DNA of 9,128 nt from Candidatus Aminicenantota bacterium. Its GTDB lineage: Bacteria; Acidobacteriota; Aminicenantia; S016-38. Shown here piece after piece: positions 1-7,017 of the stretch. Location of the stretch: positions 1-9,128 of the forward strand of contig JAGHBF010000129.1 of assembly GCA_021161165.1 (NCBI GenBank), written 5' to 3'. The translations under genes and the position numbers were made by a program. The notes beneath the pieces were generated by a model. It was given only the letters and a program-made list of their open reading frames with translations, was not told the origin of the DNA and did no database searches. How positions within the stretch are numbered: position 1 is the first letter of the stretch; every line of letters starts with the position of its first letter.

Positions 1-2
1 GA

Positions 3-1490
3 AATGCCATACTTTGAGATTCCTTTTCAAGATTACGAAGAATTATAGGAGAAAAAATAGAGGTACATAATTATATTGACGATACTGGTGTTCAGGTTGC
101 GGATGTTGTCTACGGACTTTTAAGGATGAAAAATCTTCCCCCTGAAAAATGGAATGTAATCCAGGAAAAATTTGATCATTACTGCTGGGACCTTTACGTA
201 GAAGTAGAAAAAGAAATGGAAGAAAACCCGGAAGCAAGAAAAGAAAGATTGAAAATTCTGAAGTCACTGGAAGAAGGTGAAGGGGAATATGCGAAGGCAG
301 GTAAGGCACTTGCAGAAAAGATCTCCTCTCTGCATCTTCAAACTATGGAGAAATTGGGAATTGAGTATGACCTTCTCACATGGGAATCTCACATTATATC
401 TCTTGGTTTCTGGGAATTGACCTTTAAAAAACTCAAGGAAAGTAGCGCTATAAGATTTACCGAAGAAGGACCAAATGCAGGGTGCTGGGTGCTCGACGTT
501 GAAGAAGGTGGACAGACAAGGGAGAAGGTTATAGTGCGCTCGAATGGAACGGCGACTTATGTGGCAAAGGATATAGCATATCAGATGTGGAAACTGGGCC
601 TTTTGCCGAGGGACTTCAAATACAGTGTATTCAAGGAATATCCCTCTGGAAGAAAGTTGTATACAACCACAATAAATGAGGGTTTTGAAAACGACTTCGG
701 AAAAGCAGATAGAGTTTACAATGTTATAGACATCCGTCAAAGCTATCTGCAAAAAATAGTGGTAGAAGCAATAAAACGTATGGGATACGAAGAAAAATCC
801 AGAAATTCCATACATCTTGGGTACGAAATGGTTGCCCTTAGTAGGAAAACAGCAAGGGAGATGGGGTTTGAAGTAGAAGGCGAGGCAGTTTCTATTTCCG
901 GGAGGAAAGGTATCGGTATAAAGGCAGACGATCTTATAGATGCAGTTTACAGAACTGCCAGAGAGGAAGTGAAAAAAAGAAATCCTGAGATGCCAGCTGA
1001 AAAAATAAATGAAATTGCAGAAAAAATAACAGTGGGAGCCATAAGGTATTACATGCTCAAGTTCACAAATTCATCTTTGGTCCTTTTTGACATAGAAGAC
1101 GCTCTCAGCTTTGAAGGAGAAAGCGGACCTTACATTCAATACTCTCTTGTAAGGATGAAGGGAATTAGAAGAAAAATGCAGGAGAGAGGGCTCAAAATAG
1201 AAGGTGAACCCTACTGGAAAGATAACGATGACTACTGGGAGCTACTCCACAAGGCATCCCAATTCGATGATGTCCTTGAAAAGACAAGGGAAAAAATGGA
1301 ACTTTCTTTTCTTGCCAAGTATCTCTTTTCCCTGGCACAGAGCTTCAATATTTTTTATCAAAAATATCCAATTATAAAAGAATTCGATGAAAATGAAAGA
1401 AGGCTTAGACTTGCCCTTATGGAAATTGTTGAGGCAAAATTAAAAATTGGAGCTGAGATATTGGGTATCGAAGTACCAGATAGAATGTAG
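3..1490 (+). CDS. argS: Arginyl-tRNA synthetase, 5'-truncated by window edge, with one in-frame TGA
   Basis: Class I aminoacyl-tRNA synthetase that charges tRNA-Arg with arginine in the cytoplasm. The N-terminal domain and the HIGH motif lie before the window. Reading begins at the Asn of the usual HxGHxRN signature: codons 3-14 give N-A-I-L, and 18 onward gives DSFSRLRRIIGEK followed by the ArgS hallmark NYIDDTGVQVAD (about 69-104). Later landmarks are SISGRKGIGIKADDL near 890-935, which stands in for the KMSKS loop. The C-terminal DALR-type anticodon-binding region begins at GESGPYIQYSLVR (about 1110-1155) and ends in the family-typical GIEVPDRM. Codon 15-17 is TGA where the family has Gly (GD motif), so the longest uninterrupted stretch is 18-1490 and the first ATG after it is at 126. 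That ATG is inside the conserved catalytic domain and is not a natural start. The gene ends in TAG, 9 nt before the ABC ATPase ATG. The identity is certain; whether the TGA is real is not. Confidence 0.93.
15..17 (+). other. In-frame TGA replacing a conserved Gly codon of argS
   Basis: The frame that encodes ArgS on both sides reads AAT GCC ATA CTT TGA GAT TCC. The family expects Gly before Asp here (RNxxxGD), which is GGA in this codon context, so a single G-to-T change explains the stop. The site is 15 bases from the window edge. Confidence 0.8.
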
Positions 1491-1496
1491 GAGGTG
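1490..1496 (+). promoter_or_regulatory. Shine-Dalgarno site that sets the ABC ATPase start at ATG 1500
   Basis: GGAGGTG overlaps the argS TAG. A GTG at 1494 is in frame but sits inside this site and cannot be its own target. The ATG at 1500 follows GGAGG by 5 nt, the same spacing as at the DUF4340 gene. Confidence 0.75.
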
Positions 1497-1499
1497 ACC

Positions 1500-2225
1500 A
1501 TGATCAGGACTGAGAACCTCACCAAATTTTATGGGGAAATTAGAGCCGTATATCGGCTCAATATGGAAGTTCCAGAGGGAACTATACTCGGGTTTCTGGG
1601 ACCCAATGGTGCTGGTAAAACAACTACTATGAGGATGCTAACAGGATATACCACACCATCCTTTGGAAAGGCTGAAATTGCAGGTATAGAAATTCAAAAG
1701 GAGCCAATTAAAGCAAAGAGGCTTATAGGGTATCTCCCTGAAGTTCCACCCCTATATCCAGAACTTAAGGTTCGTTCCTTTCTTGAGTTTGTAGGACAGG
1801 TAAAAGGTCTTAGGGGAAAGGAACTTAAAAACAGAATTGAGGAAGTGGTAGAAAAAACCGGACTGGAAAAAGTAGCAGACAGACTGATAAGAAATATCTC
1901 CAAGGGATACAGGCAGAGGGTAGGAATAGCCCAGGCCATCCTCGCAGACCCTAAGGTTTTAATCCTCGATGAACCCACAATTGGACTTGATCCAAAGGAA
2001 ATAGTAGAAATCCGTCAGCTTATAAAATCTCTGGCAGGGAAAAGGACTGTTATTCTATCCACCCACATTCTCCAGGAAGTTACTTCCATATGCGACACTA
2101 TAGCGATAATAAACGAAGGAAGGCTCATTGAATTCGGCAAAATAGAAGAAATTGAAAAGAAATACGGTTCCGCAAGTCTTGAGGAAATCTACATTTCTGC
2201 CATCTCTAAGGAGGTGAAAGCATGA
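1500..2225 (+). CDS. ABC transporter ATP-binding protein, GldA-like
   Basis: Cytoplasmic nucleotide-binding subunit that powers the ABC-2-type permease encoded next. It is 241 aa from ATG 1500, a normal length for a stand-alone ATPase. Visible motifs, numbered from that start, are Walker A GPNGAGKTT (34-42), signature ISKGYRQRVGIAQAI (133-147), Walker B KVLILDEPT (152-160), D-loop GLDP (162-165) and the H-loop His in LSTHIL (189). The Q-loop position reads YLPEVPPLYPEL, with Glu where many ABC ATPases have Gln. To my knowledge this is typical of the GldA/ABC-2 exporter branch. The stop TGA overlaps the permease start as ATGA (2222-2225), so the two are translationally coupled. The substrate cannot be inferred from this subunit. 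The gldA symbol is not assigned because gliding is not shown. Confidence 0.94.
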   Translation: MIRTENLTKFYGEIRAVYRLNMEVPEGTILGFLGPNGAGKTTTMRMLTGYTTPSFGKAEIAGIEIQKEPIKAKRLIGYLPEVPPLYPELKVRSFLEFVGQVKGLRGKELKNRIEEVVEKTGLEKVADRLIRNISKGYRQRVGIAQAILADPKVLILDEPTIGLDPKEIVEIRQLIKSLAGKRTVILSTHILQEVTSICDTIAIINEGRLIEFGKIEEIEKKYGSASLEEIYISAISKEVKA

Positions 2226-2989
2226 GAAACGTGTGGGCAATAGTAAAAAAAGAATTGAAAATATACTTTTCTTCTCCTACAGCCTATATTATTTCAGCCC
2301 TTTTTGTTCTTATAACAGGGTTTATGTTTTATGTAATGGTTTCCAATTTCAGCATCCTTTCAGTGCAGGCGGGAAATAATCCCTATTTTTCTTCCAGATT
2401 GAATCTAAATCAATACGTTTACTCTCCTTTCTTCTCTAATGCAGCCATAATATTGCTTCTTTTACTTCCTGTTTTAACTATGAGGCTTTTCGCCGAAGAA
2501 AAAAGGCAGCACACTGACGAACTTCTCTTTACCCTCCCTCTTACTAACACTCAAATCATACTAGGTAAATATATAGCTTCTCTCGTAGTTCTGCTTGTTA
2601 TGATTGTGGCAACTGTACCCTATGCATTTTATCCCTTTTTCCTTACTAAACCTGAATTGGCACCTGTGCTTACAGGTTATCTCGGGATTTTCCTTTTAGG
2701 TGCAGCTTTTATAGCCTTCGGACTCTTTGCATCATCTCTAACAGAAAATCAAATTGTAGCAGCTGTCTTCAGTTTCGGGATTCTCCTTCTTCTCTGGCTT
2801 ATTTACTGGCTAACCTATGTTTCAAGTTTTCTTAAGGGATTCCTAAAATACATTTCCTTCTTCAGCCACTTCGACAATCTTGCCAGAGGGGTTGTGGATA
2901 CAAGTGACCTGGTCTTTTACATTAGCTTTGCCTTTGTAGGACTTTTTCTCACATATGCAATCTTAGAAGTAAGAAGGTGGTGGAGGTGA
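2222..2989 (+). CDS. ABC-2-type permease, GldF-like
   Basis: Inner-membrane permease subunit of 255 aa with about six predicted membrane helices, near residues 20-40, 72-90, 114-135, 147-170, 177-198 and 229-248. After helix 2 comes the coupling-helix motif MRLFAEEKRQHTDELLFTLP (87-106), which is characteristic of GldF/NosY-type ABC-2 permeases and contacts the ATPase. The loop SHFDNLARGVVDTSDLVFY (215-233) is also a GldF-type hallmark. ATG 2222 overlaps the ATPase stop and follows the Shine-Dalgarno AAGGAGGTGA at 2208-2217 (GGAGG-to-ATG gap 7 nt). The C-terminal codons for RRWWR contain the GGAGGTG that serves the next gene, which starts 4 nt after this stop. Together with the ATPase it should form a half- or full-size exporter-like complex of unknown substrate. 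Confidence 0.93.
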   Translation: MRNVWAIVKKELKIYFSSPTAYIISALFVLITGFMFYVMVSNFSILSVQAGNNPYFSSRLNLNQYVYSPFFSNAAIILLLLLPVLTMRLFAEEKRQHTDELLFTLPLTNTQIILGKYIASLVVLLVMIVATVPYAFYPFFLTKPELAPVLTGYLGIFLLGAAFIAFGLFASSLTENQIVAAVFSFGILLLLWLIYWLTYVSSFLKGFLKYISFFSHFDNLARGVVDTSDLVFYISFAFVGLFLTYAILEVRRWWR

Positions 2990-2993
2990 TGTC

Positions 2994-4472
2994 ATGAAAA
3001 AGAGAATAAATCTTATAATCTGGACAGCTGCAATAATCTTGCTTCTAGCCATAAACCTCGGATTTTTGCTGGGAAACAATTTAATTTTCTATGCAGGGCT
3101 TTTAATAGCCGCAATAGGATTTATTACATATGCTGTGATAAAAATCGTGGACGCCATGGGCATAAATCTTTTTGCCACGGTCATACTGGGTCTTGCAATA
3201 GTGGGAGTGCTTAACTACGGCTTCGCAAAATTTCATAAAAGAATCGATCTGACAAAGGAAAAGGTATACAGCCTTTCTCCTCAGACTGTAAAGATTCTAA
3301 AGAACCTTAAAGATAAAGTTAATGTTATAGGTTTCGCCGAAGAGCGCTCGGATGCAAGGAATAAGATGGAAAATCTCCTTGAGCAGTACAGAGACATAAA
3401 TTCGTCAAAATTTTCTTATAAAATAATAGACCCATACAAATCCCCGGAGGTAATAGCAAAATATGGAAATATTCATCTGAACACGGTCCTTGTAGAAGTA
3501 GGCAAAAGGAAAACAAAAGTTGAAGACCTCACAGAAGAAAACCTGACCAATGCGATTATTAAACTTACAAAGGAAGCCGGGCAGAAAATATTCTTCATAA
3601 AAGGACATGGTGAAGGCTCCATCGAGGACTTCGGGAAAAATGGCCTTTCAAAGGTAGCCGAAGACCTGAGGAATCTTGGATATGAGGTAAGAGAAATAAG
3701 CCTTGTGGAAGGCGATGTCCCGGAGACAGCAAAAATAATAGTTATTCCTGGGCCAAAAACTGACTATACAGACATTGAAATAACAAGAATCGATAAATTT
3801 TTGAGAAGCGGGGGAAGCGTCATCTTTATGATTGACCCACTTCAGAAACCCCTCGAAAAAATTCCCAGCTACCTAAAAAAATTCGGGGTGGAATTGAAAA
3901 ACACTGTTGTTGTTGACATGTTCGGACAGATACTTGGAGCAAACGTCCTTGTTCCTGTAGCCACAAGCTACAAATACCATGAAATAACCAAAGACTTTAA
4001 ACTCATGACTTTTTACCCTCTTGCTCAGGGAGTTTTTCTTGCAAATCCATTGCCAAAGGGTGTTACTGGCACGGAAATAGTGGAATCCAGTCCTAAAAGC
4101 TGGGCTAAAACAAAGCTTGGGGGCAAGGCAGATTTTGATCCAGCGACAGATATAAGAGGGCCCATCTCTCTGGCTGTTGCACTGGAAGTTGAAGGGAAAC
4201 AGAAGGGAAGAATTGTCGTCTTCGGGGATTCGGACTTTATAAAAAATGCCTATTTTGATCAACAAGGAAACGGAAATCTTTTTGAAAACGCAGTCAACTG
4301 GTGTGCCAAGGAAGAAAACCTTATAGCCATAAAACCTAGGACCTTTAAACCAACAACCCTTGTTCTTACAGCAAATCAGCAAAGACTCCTGGGATTTATA
4401 TCCCTTATCCTTATCCCTGAGATATTCCTGATTCTTGGAATATTAGTATGGGTAAGAAGGAGGTGGCTATGA
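2994..4472 (+). CDS. GldG-like ABC-transporter auxiliary protein (PF09822-type), membrane-anchored
   Basis: 492-aa protein with three N-terminal membrane helices (about 7-26, 30-51, 58-76), a large extracytoplasmic domain and a C-terminal helix (about 463-487) followed by an RRRWL tail. The segment after helix 3, KRIDLTKEKVYSLSPQT (82-98), is the hallmark opening of the GldG/ABC_transp_aux family. Other family-like sites are FFIKGHGE (200-207), IVIPGPKTDY and VFGDSDFIKN (about 409-418). The soluble part is expected to have a GATase1-like fold without enzyme activity (family knowledge). ATG 2994 has GGAGGTGAT at 2982-2990, with a 7-nt gap after GGAGG. Its TGA overlaps the next start as ATGA (4469-4472). 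Immediate linkage to the ATPase and permease says it is part of the same envelope complex. What the complex moves or remodels is unknown. Confidence 0.9.
   Translation: MKKRINLIIWTAAIILLLAINLGFLLGNNLIFYAGLLIAAIGFITYAVIKIVDAMGINLFATVILGLAIVGVLNYGFAKFHKRIDLTKEKVYSLSPQTVKILKNLKDKVNVIGFAEERSDARNKMENLLEQYRDINSSKFSYKIIDPYKSPEVIAKYGNIHLNTVLVEVGKRKTKVEDLTEENLTNAIIKLTKEAGQKIFFIKGHGEGSIEDFGKNGLSKVAEDLRNLGYEVREISLVEGDVPETAKIIVIPGPKTDYTDIEITRIDKFLRSGGSVIFMIDPLQKPLEKIPSYLKKFGVELKNTVVVDMFGQILGANVLVPVATSYKYHEITKDFKLMTFYPLAQGVFLANPLPKGVTGTEIVESSPKSWAKTKLGGKADFDPATDIRGPISLAVALEVEGKQKGRIVVFGDSDFIKNAYFDQQGNGNLFENAVNWCAKEENLIAIKPRTFKPTTLVLTANQQRLLGFISLILIPEIFLILGILVWVRRRWL
4457..4466 (+). promoter_or_regulatory. 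Shine-Dalgarno site that sets the DUF4340 start at ATG 4469
   Basis: AAGGAGGTGG lies downstream of an in-frame ATG at 4448 and 5 nt (from GGAGG) before ATG 4469. The upstream ATG has no such site, so 4469 is the better start. The same bases encode the RRW of the GldG-like C-terminus. Confidence 0.75.
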
Positions 4473-5776
4473 GGTCAAGAACTCCTATAATACTTTTTAT
4501 CATTTTGATAATTCTTACAGGAGGGATTTATTTCCTTTCTAAATACCAGGAAAAAAAGAAGGAGGAAGAAAACAGATTTGTAAAGTTATCTGAAGCGGTC
4601 CAGAGAGTGGAAATAAAGAGGAAAGACGGCACAGACCTCATTTTCGAAAACCTCAATGGAAGATGGAGGATGAGAAAGCCAAAGGATGTGGCAGCTGACA
4701 ATTATGTCCTTGAAAGAATTGCTGACGAGGTAAAAGACCTCAAATACGAAAAACTGGTGGACGAAAAACCCGCAGACCTCAGGAAATACGGACTCAAGGA
4801 ACCCGAGATAACCCTTAAAATATGGGAAAGGGGAAGTACTACCCCACTTGAGATTCTTGTGGGAGATAAAAACCCTCTAAACTCTGACAGATATGCAAAG
4901 TTAAAAGAGGATTCTAAAGTAGTCATTTTATCCTCCATCTTTACTGACCTTCTCATAAAGGAACCAATGGAGTATAGGGAGAAGAAAATCGCAAAATTTG
5001 ACGAGGATAAGGTTCAGAAAATAGAAGTTCTGGGAAAGGAAACTTCTTACACCCTCATAAAAAAAGGAGAGGATTGGTGGCTTTCAAAGCCTGTAAAAGC
5101 ACTTGCTGATAACTACAAATGTGATGATCTTCTCTACACAATTACCGGGTCTGAGGCAAAGGAATTTGTTAGCGACTCTGCAACAGAGGAAAAGATAAAG
5201 GAATACGGACTTGAAAACCCTGACCTCACCGTCAGGATAACACTTAAAGGGAAAAAGAAACCTATTGAGCTAAAAATTTCCCAAAAAGACGACAGATATT
5301 ATGTCCTGAGGGACAATTCAATATACAGAGTGGAGGATTCTCTTTACAAAACTCTTGCCAAGCAGGTAAAGGAACTGAGGGAGAAGAGGCTTGTCCGCTT
5401 CTATAGCTTTGATGTAAAGAGGTTTACATGGAATTACAAGGGAAAAATTTTCGAAGCTATAGAGGAAAAAGACCAATGGAAAGCTTTAAAACCCTTCTCC
5501 TCTGCACTTAAAAAGGACAATGTTGAGGGATTCCTCAGGACGATTGAGGATCTTGAAGCAGAAGACTTCATAGATAACCCGGCAGGGTTTAAACCTGAAG
5601 CTACCATAAAATTTACACTTGAAAAAGGGAAAACTGTGACCGTCCACCTTGGTGAAATGAACGGGAAAACAGTGGGAAGGGAGAAGGGGCTCGGTTACCT
5701 GCTTGTGCTAAACAAAAAACTTTCCGATATCTTCCCTGATAGTCCTGAAAGCTGGAAAGAGGAGGAAAAGAAATAG
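4469..5776 (+). CDS. DUF4340 protein with N-terminal membrane anchor and three tandem repeats
   Basis: 435-aa protein of unknown biochemical function. Residues 6-23 form one membrane helix (PIILFIILIILTGGIYFL) with no lipobox Cys nearby, so it is a signal anchor and the rest should face the periplasm or outside. The soluble part is built of three related units of about 110-130 aa, starting near residues 44, 181 and 315. Each opens with a strand like VQRVEIKRKDG, VQKIEVLGKET or VKRFTWNYKGK. Each then has a W-x-x-x-KP element (WRMRKP, WWLSKP, WKALKP), an Asp-Asn or Lys-Asp-Asn before a helix, and a strand like EITLKI, DLTVRI or ATIKFTL. Units 1 and 2 also share a KYGL/EYGL turn (106-109, 245-248) that unit 3 lacks. 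The start overlaps the GldG-like stop (ATGA). Such proteins are commonly encoded beside GldG-like genes, so a role as periplasmic partner of the ABC cassette is inferred. It ends in TAG at 5774-5776. Confidence 0.87.
   Translation: MRSRTPIILFIILIILTGGIYFLSKYQEKKKEEENRFVKLSEAVQRVEIKRKDGTDLIFENLNGRWRMRKPKDVAADNYVLERIADEVKDLKYEKLVDEKPADLRKYGLKEPEITLKIWERGSTTPLEILVGDKNPLNSDRYAKLKEDSKVVILSSIFTDLLIKEPMEYREKKIAKFDEDKVQKIEVLGKETSYTLIKKGEDWWLSKPVKALADNYKCDDLLYTITGSEAKEFVSDSATEEKIKEYGLENPDLTVRITLKGKKKPIELKISQKDDRYYVLRDNSIYRVEDSLYKTLAKQVKELREKRLVRFYSFDVKRFTWNYKGKIFEAIEEKDQWKALKPFSSALKKDNVEGFLRTIEDLEAEDFIDNPAGFKPEATIKFTLEKGKTVTVHLGEMNGKTVGREKGLGYLLVLNKKLSDIFPDSPESWKEEEKK
5761..5775 (+). promoter_or_regulatory. 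Shine-Dalgarno GGAGG and probable ATA initiation codon of rarA
   Basis: GGAGG at 5761-5765 is followed after 7 nt by ATA at 5773-5775, in frame with the conserved RarA N-terminus and overlapping the upstream TAG as ATAG. The spacing matches other genes of this operon (5-7 nt). No ATG, GTG or TTG exists in frame between the upstream TGA (5746-5748) and 5827. Confidence 0.5.
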
Positions 5777-7014
5777 GATATACGCCTTTAGCCGAAAGGT
5801 TAAGACCAAAAAAGTGGGAGGAGTTTGTGGGTCAGACCCACGTCCTCCCACTTTTAAAAAACCTTCCTCCAACCTCCCTGATTTTCTGGGGTCCTCCTGG
5901 ATGCGGAAAAACCACCGCGGCTCAAATACTTGCAAGACAATGGGAGATGGAACCCCTGTATTTTTCAGCAGTGATAAACTCTATAACAGAAGTCAAAAAG
6001 GCTATGGAGGGAGGAGAGCTCCTTGGTCCCAAATTGCTTTTTGTAGATGAAATCCACAGATATAACAAAGCCCAGCAGGCAGCTTTCCTCCCATATCTTG
6101 AGTCTGGAAAAGTAATTCTTATAGGAACAACCACCGAAAATCCTTCTTTTGAGGTTATCCCTCCCCTTCTTTCAAGACTGAAGGTGATAAGATTCAAAGA
6201 ACTTGGCAGGGAAGAACTGGAAAAAATCCTGGAAAGAGGGATAAGGGAACTTGGAGTAAATTTAACCGTCCAGGCAAGGAGAAAAATTATTGAGCTTTCC
6301 GGAGGGGATGGTAGAAGAGTCCTGAACACCCTCGAAATAGCAGCAAGAATTTCTAACGGGGAAATACAAGAAACCCATATTATAAAAGCCTCAGGGGAAA
6401 GAACCTTCCTCTATGACAAAGCCGGGGATTACCATTACGACATGCTCTCTGCCTATCACAAATCACTGAGAAATTCAGACCCGGATGCTGCACTCTACTG
6501 GCTGGCAAGAATGCTCATTGCAGGTGCGGATATGGGCCCAGTTCTGAGGAGGCTGATAATGGCCTCGGTAGAGGATGTAAGCTTTGCAGACCCCAGAGCC
6601 TTCCAAATAGCAACAAATGCAATGATAGCCTATGAATTTCTCGGCTCACCTGAGGGTGACCTTGTTGTTGCTTATGCCACAATTTATGTAGCCCTTGCCC
6701 CCAAGAGCAATACCGCTTATATAGCCTGGTCGCTTGCTAAAAAAGAGGCTACAGAGACCGCGCACAAACCTGTTCCTCTTCATTTGAGAAACCCTGTAAC
6801 TAAACTTATGAAGGAAGAAGGTTATGGGGAAGGCTACATGTATGCCCATGACTTCGAGGAAGGCACAACCCCCATGGAGTGTCTTCCGGAAGGGGTAAGA
6901 AAAAGATTTTTCTTCCCTATTGAAAGGGGAGAGGAAAAGGAAATTGCGCGTCGCCTCCGCTGGTTCCTGAAAATAAAGGAAAAGATGAGGGGGATGGGAG
7001 GAGAAAAACTCTGA
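5773..7014 (+). CDS. rarA: Replication-associated recombination protein A (RarA/MgsA), AAA+ ATPase
   Basis: Cytoplasmic AAA+ ATPase of the clamp-loader-related RarA/MgsA/WRNIP1 family, acting at stalled replication forks and on single-stranded DNA ends. Motifs, numbered from the ATA at 5773, are the family N-terminus PLAERLRPKKWEEFVGQ (5-21), Walker A GPPGCGKTT (40-48), Walker B FVDEIHR (90-96), sensor-1 region GTTTENPSFE (118-127) and sensor-2 region GGDGRRVLNTLE. The C-terminal tetramerisation half contains YDMLSAYHKSLRNSDPDAAL, VHLRNP-like PLHLRNPVTKLMKEEGYGEG and a YAHDFE segment, all close to E. coli RarA. The protein is about 413 aa, slightly shorter than typical because the loop after GQxHxL is reduced. 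A start at GTG 5827 would remove the conserved first 18 residues, so I place it at ATA 5773. CTG 5752 is a less likely alternative. It ends with TGA, 3 bp from the stop of the convergent gene. Confidence 0.94.
   Translation: MGYTPLAERLRPKKWEEFVGQTHVLPLLKNLPPTSLIFWGPPGCGKTTAAQILARQWEMEPLYFSAVINSITEVKKAMEGGELLGPKLLFVDEIHRYNKAQQAAFLPYLESGKVILIGTTTENPSFEVIPPLLSRLKVIRFKELGREELEKILERGIRELGVNLTVQARRKIIELSGGDGRRVLNTLEIAARISNGEIQETHIIKASGERTFLYDKAGDYHYDMLSAYHKSLRNSDPDAALYWLARMLIAGADMGPVLRRLIMASVEDVSFADPRAFQIATNAMIAYEFLGSPEGDLVVAYATIYVALAPKSNTAYIAWSLAKKEATETAHKPVPLHLRNPVTKLMKEEGYGEGYMYAHDFEEGTTPMECLPEGVRKRFFFPIERGEEKEIARRLRWFLKIKEKMRGMGGEKL
5810..5855 (+). repeat. 46-nt inverted repeat (strong hairpin) inside the 5' end of rarA
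   Basis: AAAAGTGGGAGGA (5810-5822) is perfectly complementary to TCCTCCCACTTTT (5843-5855). Nested inside, GTGGGT (5827-5832) pairs with ACCCAC (5836-5841) around loop CAG, leaving a small 4-by-1 internal bulge. The structure lies about 37 nt after the ATA start and hides GTG 5827 in its inner stem. The right arm ends in only four T followed by A, so it is not a textbook intrinsic terminator. It could act as an attenuator, an RNA-stability element or a translational control, or have no function. Confidence 0.85.
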
Positions 7015-7017
7015 TTT

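Noticed and set aside
15..17. UGA recoded as glycine, as in some candidate-phylum bacteria (SR1/Gracilibacteria), because TGA stands at a conserved Gly codon
   Set aside because: TGA terminates six other genes here (ends at 2225, 2989, 4472, 7014, 7018 and 8289), several exactly where the next gene starts, so the code is standard.
264..815. Long open reading frame on the minus strand opposite argS, and similar antisense frames elsewhere
   Set aside because: They lie entirely over well-recognised genes, have no family-like motifs, and their Cys/Phe/Tyr-rich composition is that of a reverse-strand shadow.
1494..1499. GTG 1494 as the start of the ABC ATPase
   Set aside because: It falls inside the Shine-Dalgarno sequence itself; ATG 1500 has correct spacing.
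4448..4468. ATG 4448 as the start of the DUF4340 protein
   Set aside because: It has no upstream Shine-Dalgarno site, whereas ATG 4469 has a near-perfect one and forms the ATGA overlap seen at the ATPase-permease junction.
1500..4472. Naming the cassette gldA/gldF/gldG as a gliding motility system
   Set aside because: The similarity is to a broad family found in non-gliding bacteria, and no other gliding genes are in the window.
5827..5829. GTG as the start of rarA, preceded by a GGGAGGAG Shine-Dalgarno-like stretch
   Set aside because: It lies inside the conserved VGQ motif, would delete the family N-terminus, and both it and the apparent site are locked in the 46-nt hairpin.
5810..5860. 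Intrinsic terminator after the DUF4340 gene
   Set aside because: The stem is strong but the T tract is only four bases followed by A, and the stem is within conserved rarA coding sequence.
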